From 66-474 sp050737995 (GTDB taxonomy: Bacteria > Pseudomonadota > Gammaproteobacteria > Xanthomonadales > Rhodanobacteraceae): a DNA stretch of 64,000 bases. A program made the position numbers and the translations under genes. Shown piece after piece: positions 16,773 through 23,950 of the stretch. The DNA is taken from NCBI GenBank assembly GCA_050737995.1, contig JBOHYR010000139.1, forward strand, positions 1 to 64,000. The letters run 5' to 3'. The notes under the pieces are model-generated. The model made no database searches and had not been told where the DNA came from. It saw only the letters and a list, made by a program, of their open reading frames with translations. The stretch's first letter is position 1. Each line of letters opens with the position of its first letter.

Positions 16773-16921
16773 TTGCTGCCGATTGGGATCAATCGGGTCG
16801 CCGTTTTAATTTAGATCGCATCCCTGCCACAAGTCATCGTGCCTTGCGGCAGGGGCATGATCCGAAGCTGGTATGTATGCTTTCCGGGTCCGGCGGATTC
16901 GGACGCTACCGGAGAATACCC

Positions 16922-17884
16922 ATGCGCAAATCGATCGTCGTACTGGTCGCGTCATCACTGTTGTTGTTTGCGGGCATCGCGGGCGCTGCGGAACAGTGCC
17001 GCTACAGCGCGCCGCGCAATGCCGATATCGACGCGGCGGGATTGAAGCTGCTGGCGGTCGATCTCGGCCCCAACAATCTGGTGATCCAGGGCGAGCCGGG
17101 GATCACCCGGATCACGGTGCACGGCACCGCTTGCGCCTCGAACGAGAAATGGCTTGCGGACGTGAAAGTCGAAACCGCGCGGCACGGCGACACCGCCAAC
17201 ATCGTGGCCAACAACGGCCGTCACGACATCATCGACATTTCCCTGTTCGGGGGTTCCTACGCCTATCTGAAACTGGACGTGCGCGTGCCGCAATCGCTGG
17301 CAATCAAGCTCGAAGAGGGTTCGGGCGACGCGGACGCGAGTGGTCTTGCCGCGCTGGATGCCACGCTCGGGTCCGGCGATCTCAAGGCGAACGGCGTTGC
17401 CGGGGAATTCGGCCTGAGTGTCGGGTCCGGCGATGTCGTCGCAAGCGGCGTCGGCAAATTGAACCTGTCCAGCGTGGGTTCCGGCGACGTGAGCGTTGAC
17501 GGCGTGCATGGCGATGCGCATGTCGGCTCGGTCGGCTCGGGCGACCTAGGACTGCGCAATGTCAAGGGCAATGTATCGGTCGGATCGGTTTCGTCCGGAG
17601 ATGTGAAACTGGCGGAAGTCGGCGGCAGCGTGACGGTCGATAGCGTCGGCTCGGGGGATTTCGGAGTGCGCAACGTCAAGGGCGACGTGTCGATCAAGGC
17701 GGTCGCGTCCGGCGACGTGAATATCGAGCAAGCCGGCGGCAACGTACACGCCGACAGCGTCGGTTCGGGCGACTTCGACGCCAACGGCGTCGCTGGCGAC
17801 TTCAGCGTCGGCTCCGTCGGTAGTGGCGACATCGGTCATCGCAACGTCAAGGGCAAGATCAGCGTACCGAAGCGTGACGATTGA
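16922..17884 (+). CDS. exported repeat protein of the DUF4097 type
   Basis: 320 residues with a signal peptide (MRKSIVVLVASSLLLFAGIA, cleavage after AGA at about 22) and no membrane segment, so probably periplasmic or surface-exposed. After a 100-residue N-terminal part come about ten repeats of roughly 19-20 residues with a (V/L)GSGD core, for example SVGSGDLGLRNVKGNVSVG and SVGSGDFGVRNVKGDVSIK. This is the pattern of a beta-helix, as in DUF4097 putative adhesins. The ATG at 16922 has a GGAG 8 bases upstream; the frame is open for 258 bp before it but runs through repeats. Its function is unknown. Confidence 0.85.
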   Translation: MRKSIVVLVASSLLLFAGIAGAAEQCRYSAPRNADIDAAGLKLLAVDLGPNNLVIQGEPGITRITVHGTACASNEKWLADVKVETARHGDTANIVANNGRHDIIDISLFGGSYAYLKLDVRVPQSLAIKLEEGSGDADASGLAALDATLGSGDLKANGVAGEFGLSVGSGDVVASGVGKLNLSSVGSGDVSVDGVHGDAHVGSVGSGDLGLRNVKGNVSVGSVSSGDVKLAEVGGSVTVDSVGSGDFGVRNVKGDVSIKAVASGDVNIEQAGGNVHADSVGSGDFDANGVAGDFSVGSVGSGDIGHRNVKGKISVPKRDD

Positions 17885-18195
17885 TCGCAGCCTGAAACCT
17901 GTCGCAAGCGTTGCCGCTCGCGCAAGGAGGGCATCAGGAATGCGGCGGGCAGTGGGGAAGGCTGCCCGCCGCATCGTCACTCGTGCTACCAGGCGGTCGT
18001 TGCCCCGCCTCGACATGAGAACGGGCGACCGCCCTGCTGGTTGACAGTGCCACCGTAGCGTGAGACGTCGCAATTGCCGATGAACGCGCGCCACCGGAAT
18101 TCGGCGCTGCGTTCACGCGATGATCACCCCTGCGCGGGCACATTGCCGCGTGCGCGCCTGTGCGGGCCACATGCTTTCAAACGGGGGAGGCAGGA
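17885..18195. other. gap between the DUF4097 gene and the response regulator
   Basis: About 310 bp. The only clear structure is a strong hairpin at 17940-17974. The stretch GGGGGAGGCAGGAA just before 18196 is the ribosome-binding site of the regulator gene. No open frame here looks coding. Confidence 0.55.
17940..17974 (+). terminator. strong hairpin, possible terminator
   Basis: ATGCGGCGGGCAG (17940-17952) and CTGCCCGCCGCAT (17962-17974) are perfect 13-bp inverted arms around a 9-base loop, 56 bp after the DUF4097 stop. No T-run follows, so it may stabilise the message or work with Rho rather than terminate intrinsically. Confidence 0.5.
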
Positions 18196-18927
18196 ATGAC
18201 CGAGGTCGAACACGAAAAACAGACGGGATTGATCCTGCTGGTCGAGGACAACAGCGGAATTGCCGAGATGGTCGGCGAGTTCCTCGAACGACGCGGCTAT
18301 TCGGTGGACTTCGCCGGCGATGGCGTCAGTGGGCTGCATCTGGCGATCACGAACAGCTACGACGTAATCGTGCTCGATCTCATGCTGCCGGGCATGGATG
18401 GGCTCGACGTGTGCCGGAAGCTTCGTGGCGAAGCCAAGAAATCCACGCCGGTGCTGATGCTCACCGCCCGCGACACGCTGGAGGACAAATTGATCGGCCT
18501 GGATGCAGGCGCCGATGATTATCTTGTCAAACCGTTCGAGCCGCGCGAACTGGAAGCACGCGTCCGCGCGCTGATCCGGCGCGAGCGTCGGCAGGTTTCC
18601 AGCGAGGTCTACCAGGTCGGCGATCTGACCCTCGACACCGCGACACTGAGGATCGTCCGCGATGGCGAAGAACTGCAGGTGTCGCCGATCGGCTTGAAAC
18701 TGTTGACCATCCTGATGCGCGAGTCGCCACGGGTGGTTTCGCGTCACGACATCGAGCGTGAAATCTGGGGCGACACGCTGCCCGACTCCGACACCCTGCG
18801 CTCGCATCTCTACAACCTGCGTCGCGTGGTGGACAAGCCCTACGCGCGGCCGCTACTGCATACCATCCACAGTGCGGGTTACCGTATCGCGGATCTGGAC
18901 GCCGAAGCCACCGCAAGCCACGGTTAG
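18196..18927 (+). CDS. OmpR-family response regulator
   Basis: 243 residues. The receiver domain (residues 11-125) has the acidic pair E17/D18, the phospho-acceptor D61 in VLDLMLPGMDG, the Thr of LMLTARD and the Lys of YLVKPFEPRE. The winged-helix DNA-binding domain occupies about 140-235 (LRSHLYNLRRVVDKP, IHSAGYRI). The ATG at 18196 follows AGGCAGGAA; an upstream ATG at 18160 adds an unconserved tail. It is paired with the sensor kinase at 19230, but 300 bp separate them, unusual for a two-component operon. The signal is unknown. Confidence 0.92.
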   Translation: MTEVEHEKQTGLILLVEDNSGIAEMVGEFLERRGYSVDFAGDGVSGLHLAITNSYDVIVLDLMLPGMDGLDVCRKLRGEAKKSTPVLMLTARDTLEDKLIGLDAGADDYLVKPFEPRELEARVRALIRRERRQVSSEVYQVGDLTLDTATLRIVRDGEELQVSPIGLKLLTILMRESPRVVSRHDIEREIWGDTLPDSDTLRSHLYNLRRVVDKPYARPLLHTIHSAGYRIADLDAEATASHG

Positions 18928-19229
18928 GCGCCTGTGGATAATGCGCTGCGTTCGGCATGTTGGTGCGATCGTCCGTGATCGCCGCGCTGCCGGGCGGAAG
19001 ATCCGCCGCAGCCGACTCAACCAACAAGGATCGGAACGGCCGCCAACGCCGCCATCCATGCCAAAGAGTTCCGTGGCCTGACTGTTCACGACGGCCGTTT
19101 CGCGTGCGGCTGTTCGTGAAGGCTTCCTGGGGCAACGTCGACAGCGGTCGCCGCGTTCCTGCTTGCACCCGCGGCTTCGGAGTGCCGAAAATCGGTGCAA
19201 CGCACGGCACTTCGGGTTAGGCTCGCGGC
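18928..19229. other. gap between response regulator and kinase genes
   Basis: About 300 bp without a credible gene. Its middle is occupied by the inverted copy C of the dispersed element (19030-19089). The rest shows no recognised site. Confidence 0.55.
19030..19089 (-). repeat. dispersed element, copy C (inverted)
   Basis: On the minus strand it reads GTGAACAGTCAGGCCACGGA, then ACTCTTTGGCATGGATGGCG and GCGTTGGCGGCCGTTCCGA. It matches copy A at its start and copy B in its core. It lies between two genes that would normally be co-transcribed. Confidence 0.6.
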
Positions 19230-20588
19230 ATGGCCATCTATGCCAGCATCAGCCACCGCTTCTGGGTGATGTTCTCGCTGCTGGTGGCGGCAATCAGCGT
19301 CGTTACCGCGCTCGGCGTGTACGCCGCCGCCAATTCGAGCCGTCAGGCCATTGCACGTCAGGAGCTGGAACGCGAAGCGCTGTATTACAACCGACAACTG
19401 GTGCGTGATCAGAGCGCCACGTTGCCGGATACCTGGCTGATCCGTGGTTTTCTGCGCGCGCCAGGACAAACCGACGCGGCGATTCCCAACGAACTGCACG
19501 GACTGGGATTGGGCTACCACCAGATCCGCCAGCCCGACGGCACCGTGGGTACCGTACTGGTCTCGGAGGGACCGCGCGGACGGCTGTACCTGCTGTTCAA
19601 CAACGACCGTCCAAACAGCGTGGTGATGTTGTTCGGACTGATCCCTGTCGTGCTGGTGGTGCTGATCATCTACCTTGCGACCTGGCTGACCTATCGTGCC
19701 TCGCGCAAGGCGCTGTCGCCGGTCGTCGCGCTGGCGAAAGTGGTGCGGCGCTGGAATCCCGACAACCCCGAGCCCGCGGCGCTGGCGCCCGGCAACCTTC
19801 CGGCCGCTTCCGACAGTGACGTCGAGGTGCTGGTTGCCGCCCTGTACAACTTCGCCAACCGGGTGGAAGCCTTCGTCGAACGCGAGCGCAATTTCACCCG
19901 CGATGCGAGTCACGAACTGCGCACGCCATTGACGGTGATGAAGATCGCCGTCGACGTGCTGGCCGACGAGGACATGAGTCCGTTTGCGCAGCGCTCACTG
20001 GCGCGGATCCGCCGCTCGGTGCGCGAGATGGAAGCCCTGATCGAAACTTTCCTTGTGCTGGCGCGCGAATCCGATATCGGCCTGCGGGAGGAAGATTTTC
20101 TTGCCAACGACGTGGTGGGCGCCGAAGTCGCACGTTACCGCGAACTGCTGTTCGGCAAGCCGGTCGAACTGTCGCTGGTGGAACATGCGCGTTTCGCCCT
20201 GCATGCGCCGCCGCGGGTGTTCGCCGTGATGGTCGGGAATCTCATCCGCAATGCCTGCCTTTATACCGAGCAGGGCAGCGTGACGGTCGAGGTCGAAGAC
20301 GACAAGGTGCGAGTGGTCGATACCGGCAGCGGCATGAGCGAGGAGGACCTGGAGCGAGCCTTCCAGACCTTCTATCGCGGCAGCCGCACGGGCGACAAGG
20401 GCCACGGCATTGGTCTTGCGATCGTGCGCCGCATCGCCGACCGTTATGGTTGGCAGGTGAAGCTGGAAAGCACGCTGGGCAGCGGGACTACCGCCGTCGC
20501 GCAATTCCCGTCGGCGCGGCCGCCGGACGTCGCGCTGCCGGAGGCGTCCGCGGAAGAAAAAATTACAGGGGCGGAGAATGGCAAATGA
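19230..20588 (+). CDS. sensor histidine kinase
   Basis: 452-residue inner-membrane kinase. The first span is residues about 10-32, a periplasmic domain of about 95 residues follows, and the second span is about 130-153. A linker leads to the phospho-acceptor His228 in RDASHELRTPLTV. The ATP-binding domain has an N box (NLIRNACLYT), G1 box (VDTGSGMS), F box (FQTFYRGS) and G2 box (GHGIGLAIV). There is no separate receiver domain. Its partner is the OmpR-type regulator upstream. The last 11 bases overlap the isoaspartyl peptidase gene. Confidence 0.93.
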   Translation: MAIYASISHRFWVMFSLLVAAISVVTALGVYAAANSSRQAIARQELEREALYYNRQLVRDQSATLPDTWLIRGFLRAPGQTDAAIPNELHGLGLGYHQIRQPDGTVGTVLVSEGPRGRLYLLFNNDRPNSVVMLFGLIPVVLVVLIIYLATWLTYRASRKALSPVVALAKVVRRWNPDNPEPAALAPGNLPAASDSDVEVLVAALYNFANRVEAFVERERNFTRDASHELRTPLTVMKIAVDVLADEDMSPFAQRSLARIRRSVREMEALIETFLVLARESDIGLREEDFLANDVVGAEVARYRELLFGKPVELSLVEHARFALHAPPRVFAVMVGNLIRNACLYTEQGSVTVEVEDDKVRVVDTGSGMSEEDLERAFQTFYRGSRTGDKGHGIGLAIVRRIADRYGWQVKLESTLGSGTTAVAQFPSARPPDVALPEASAEEKITGAENGK

Positions 20589-21510
20589 AATGAAAGCGAC
20601 GCCGCCCACTCTGCTGGTCCATGGCGGCGCCGGCGTGATACGTCGCGACATGGATGCCGCCGCGGAGCAGGCGATCCGGGCCGCGTTGGCGGCCGCGTTG
20701 CGGCGCGGATACGTGGAACTTGCAGCCGGTCGTTCCGCACTGGATGCAGTCGCGGCTGCCGTGGTGGCGCTGGAGGATGCGCCGTATTTCAATGCGGGGC
20801 ACGGCGCGGTGTTTACCCACGAGGGCGTGAACGAACTCGACGCCGCGATCATGGACGGTACAACCTTGCGTGCCGGCGCGGTGGCGGGCGTGCGGCATGT
20901 GCGCAATCCGGTCATGCTGGCGCGCGCGGTGTTGGAGCATTTGCCTCACGTGATGCTGGCGGGCGAGGGTGCCGAGAATTTCGCGCGCGAACATGCCATT
21001 GCTCTGGTCGACCCCGATTATTTCCGTACCGAAGTGCGCTGGCGGCAGTTGCAGGAAGCCCAGCGCAGGGATGCAGATGGGCAGGCCGTCGATCATTTCG
21101 GCACCGTCGGCGCGGTGGCGCTGGACGCGCACGGACATCTCGCTGCCGCGACCTCGACCGGCGGCATGACAGACAAGCGTTGGGGACGCATCGGTGACTC
21201 GCCGGTGATCGGCGCCGGCACCTATGCGAATGCCGCGTGCGCGATGTCGGGCACCGGTTGGGGTGAGTTCTACATCCGCACTGCAGCTGCACATTCGGTA
21301 TGCATGCGTGTCGCGTCGATGCACCAGTCCATTGCGGATGCCGCCGAAGCGGTGATCAACCGCGCAATTCCGGGACTCGGCGGCAGCGGTGGCGCAATCG
21401 TGCTGGGTGCCGATGGAAGCTTTGCGATGCCGTTCAATACCGACGGCATGTTCCGCGGCACGATCGGCGGCGATGGCGTGCCGCATGTCGCCATTTGGCC
21501 GGATGAATAA
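20578..21510 (+). CDS. iaaA: isoaspartyl peptidase / L-asparaginase
   Basis: 310-residue N-terminal nucleophile hydrolase that cleaves beta-aspartyl dipeptides and asparagine and matures by self-cleavage. It starts with LLVHGGAGVIRRDM. The autocleavage site is DHFGTVGAVALD, where the Thr becomes the new N-terminus. The substrate-binding STGGMTDKRWGRIGDSPVIG and SGTGWGE segments are present. There is no clear signal peptide, so it is probably cytoplasmic. It starts inside the kinase gene by 11 bp; the ATG at 20590 is an alternative. Confidence 0.93.
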   Translation: MANEMKATPPTLLVHGGAGVIRRDMDAAAEQAIRAALAAALRRGYVELAAGRSALDAVAAAVVALEDAPYFNAGHGAVFTHEGVNELDAAIMDGTTLRAGAVAGVRHVRNPVMLARAVLEHLPHVMLAGEGAENFAREHAIALVDPDYFRTEVRWRQLQEAQRRDADGQAVDHFGTVGAVALDAHGHLAAATSTGGMTDKRWGRIGDSPVIGAGTYANAACAMSGTGWGEFYIRTAAAHSVCMRVASMHQSIADAAEAVINRAIPGLGGSGGAIVLGADGSFAMPFNTDGMFRGTIGGDGVPHVAIWPDE

Positions 21511-21545
21511 GTGGCGCGGCGTCGCGAGACCGCTCCCGATCCGTG

Positions 21546-23225
21546 TCAGTTTCCGACGCTGGCCGGCTCTGGATTGGCGCTTGGGGTGCAACCACCTTGG
21601 GCTCCGATCAGGTGGCGCATCTTCAGATACACGGCGTTGGTCCAGCCGAACCCGATCACGTTTTGCTTGTAACCCGCGGTGATTTTGACTTCCGCGTTGC
21701 CAAGGTACATGTTGTATTTTTCGCGGATGGTGCCGTCCCTGGCAAAGCTGCGATCAATGGTGCCGGTGAATTTGCAAGCAATGCGGCGTGCGTCGTTGTG
21801 GAAGCCATATGCGGCGAGGCCGGCGACTGCCAGCCAGTTGGTTGGCGCCCATCCGTAAGGTGCGTCCCACTGCGCGCCGGTAACGCGCGTGCTCATCGCG
21901 AGGCCGCCGCGGTGTTCGAACAACGCGAGCTTGCCACGCAGCGCGCTTGCCTGTTCTTTGGACGCGGCGCCCGCCCACAGCGGATAGAACATGGTCAGGT
22001 AAGGATCGGTCGAAGGCTTGCGGGCAACGAAGTCGTAATCCATGTAGCGGCCCTGGTCGGCGTGCCAAAGGTATTTGTCCATCGCTTTGCGGCGGCCTTC
22101 CGCGGCAACGGTCCAGCGTTCGGCATCGGCTGTCTTGCCGAGATCTTTGGCGAAGTCGTGCAGATCGCGCTCGTAGCGGTACAGCAGGCTGTTCAGGCCC
22201 ACGCCCGCGTAATGGTCGGTCGAGCCGCCCCACGGGCCGAAATGGAAATCGGTATCGAAACCCGATTCGCGCATCGCGCGGTCGCCCTTGTAGTAATCGG
22301 CGGTCAGGCGGTAGCCGTCCAGCCAGTCGCCTGCGCAGATCTTCGAAGTGGTGACATCACAACTGGCTTGCTTCAACGCGCTGGCTTGTGCGGCATCAGG
22401 GTGTTGCGCCGCCTTGACGAGATAGCCCGGGTTCTCTGACGGGTGCGCCAGCAACCAGCGGATCACACCGACGTAGTAGTCGCTGTCCGGCATCTCGATG
22501 ACCGGGCCGTGACCGTAACCGAAGTATCGCGACAGGCCGGTGTCGCCCGCCAGATGTTGCTTGCGCGTCCAGACTTCGTAATTGCGCACGGCCAGCGGGT
22601 AGGCATGCGCCAACCAGTCGTGCTTTGCCTTGGCATCGGGGAAGCTGGCGGGATCGTCCATGACCGCGGTCATCATGGCGGTCAGGAACGGTGGTTGTGA
22701 ACGGGTCAAATAGTAGGTGCGGTTGGCGTTGAGCACGCCACCGTAATGATCGACTTCGTACAGGGCGTTGTCGACCATGTCGAGCGCCAGCTTTTCATGA
22801 TGGTCGGCGACCAACCCCAGCACGATGAAGTAACTGTCCCATCCATACATCTCATTGAAAAAACCGCCGGGCACGACGTAGGGATGGGGCAGGTAAAGCA
22901 ATCCTTGCGCCGGCAGTTTCGTGGGGTCGACGTCACCCAGTTCACGAATCGGTGTAGGCAGGTGGCGAACCTCGACACCGCATCGTTTGGCGCTTTGTGC
23001 GAGTGGTGCGGGGATCGCCACGCGCGCGGGCAGGTAAACCACCGAGTGAGACGGAACCTTGGGATCGACCAGCGCCCGACACTCGTGCACCGAACGCATC
23101 AAGGTGCTCCAGGCGTGATCGATGTAGATGCGCGTTTTGGCTGGGTTGGGTGTCGCAGCGCCAACGGGTGTCGCAAACAACAACGTCGCAAGGGTACAGT
23201 TGGCGAGAAGCGAACGGATTTTCAT
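21546..23225 (-). CDS. treA: periplasmic trehalase, glycoside hydrolase family 37
   Basis: 559-residue enzyme that would split trehalose into two glucoses outside the cytoplasm. It has a signal peptide (MKIRSLLANCTLATLLFATP, cleavage near residue 23). Family signature 1 is PGGFFNEMYGWDSYF (119-133) and signature 2 is QWDAPYGWAP (452-461). The region holding the catalytic Asp reads ESGFDTDFHFGPWGG (D324), where E. coli TreA has ESGWDYSSRW. The ATG at 23225 has GGAGGGG 8 bases upstream. It is divergent from the TonB receptor gene and marks the edge of the glucoside locus. The variant motif leaves a related substrate possible. Confidence 0.9.
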   Translation of the reverse strand: MKIRSLLANCTLATLLFATPVGAATPNPAKTRIYIDHAWSTLMRSVHECRALVDPKVPSHSVVYLPARVAIPAPLAQSAKRCGVEVRHLPTPIRELGDVDPTKLPAQGLLYLPHPYVVPGGFFNEMYGWDSYFIVLGLVADHHEKLALDMVDNALYEVDHYGGVLNANRTYYLTRSQPPFLTAMMTAVMDDPASFPDAKAKHDWLAHAYPLAVRNYEVWTRKQHLAGDTGLSRYFGYGHGPVIEMPDSDYYVGVIRWLLAHPSENPGYLVKAAQHPDAAQASALKQASCDVTTSKICAGDWLDGYRLTADYYKGDRAMRESGFDTDFHFGPWGGSTDHYAGVGLNSLLYRYERDLHDFAKDLGKTADAERWTVAAEGRRKAMDKYLWHADQGRYMDYDFVARKPSTDPYLTMFYPLWAGAASKEQASALRGKLALFEHRGGLAMSTRVTGAQWDAPYGWAPTNWLAVAGLAAYGFHNDARRIACKFTGTIDRSFARDGTIREKYNMYLGNAEVKITAGYKQNVIGFGWTNAVYLKMRHLIGAQGGCTPSANPEPASVGN

Positions 23226-23950
23226 TGGGAACCCCTCCGGACTTTCGGGCATGGCGGCAACCCGGATTTGAGCGATGGAAACCATCGCCCTTGTACCGGT
23301 GCCGGCCGGTCTCGGCGCAGCGCACGAACCTTGGTGCGGCCCGAACGCGTCGTCTCGAAGCGGCGATCACGCACACGGGATCTGGATACCACTATCTTGA
23401 CACAGCTTGCAGCTTGGTGTACTGCTATATGGTGGGTGGTGGGGGGCAGTTGCCGATGTGCAGCTACTGTGACACCTGTAGATTGCTTGGGGAGAAGCAA
23501 CGATGGTGCAAAAGCCGCTCGTCGTTCACATGCTGAAAGTCGCACAGGGCTGATTCGATGCGCCCTTCCTGCGCAATCGACGCTGCCTTGGGGTATTCAA
23601 GGATTGCTTTTCGGCATTACCGGGTGCTTGGCGCGCTGCCTGCACGCCGTTCGTCACGGTCGCGCCGCCTGCGTGCGATTCCAGGCAAGCGCATTTCCTG
23701 GCGCCGTTCGCCATTCGCGCTGATTCCATCTTCGCCATGCCCCGCGGGCCGCGTGCACTGGACGGCCGCGGTTGCCGGTGAATTCCATATCACACAAGTT
23801 TTCCTCGCAGGATCGAGGAATGTTTTATGCCCGTCGACAGGGATGTCACCTGCTCCAGAGACGCGACAACACAACAACAGACTCGGGCCGGCCGGATCCG
23901 ACGTACACGCCCGCGTAGAGACCAATTTCCTGACCGCTGGAGGGTGAGCC
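23226..23950. other. divergent regulatory gap between treA and the TonB receptor
   Basis: 725 bp, the longest gene-free stretch in the window. Both flanking genes are read away from it, so it must hold their promoters. A consensus -35 box TTGACA lies at 23397-23402, but the -10 partner is weak (TACTGC at 17 bp). A direct repeat CAGCTTG occurs there (23402-23415). No credible coding frame or known RNA is seen. Confidence 0.5.

Larger units (their letters stand above)
16524..16921. other. repeat-bearing gap between mazG and the DUF4097 gene
   Basis: About 400 bp with no credible gene. It contains a CTCTCCC-type inverted-repeat element (16588-16772) with copy D of the dispersed element embedded (16719-16751), then plain sequence. 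A GGAG Shine-Dalgarno at about 16911 belongs to the next gene. Confidence 0.6.

Noticed and set aside
17400..17870. Regularly spaced repeats suggesting a CRISPR-like array
   Set aside because: The repeats are codons of the GSGD motif within an intact exported protein; spacing follows 19-20 residue units and the intervening parts are similar, not unique spacers.
23558..23947. Open frame of 129 codons upstream of the TonB receptor
   Set aside because: Arg/Ser/Pro-rich translation, no ribosome-binding site, no domain; it lies in a region that must contain divergent promoters.
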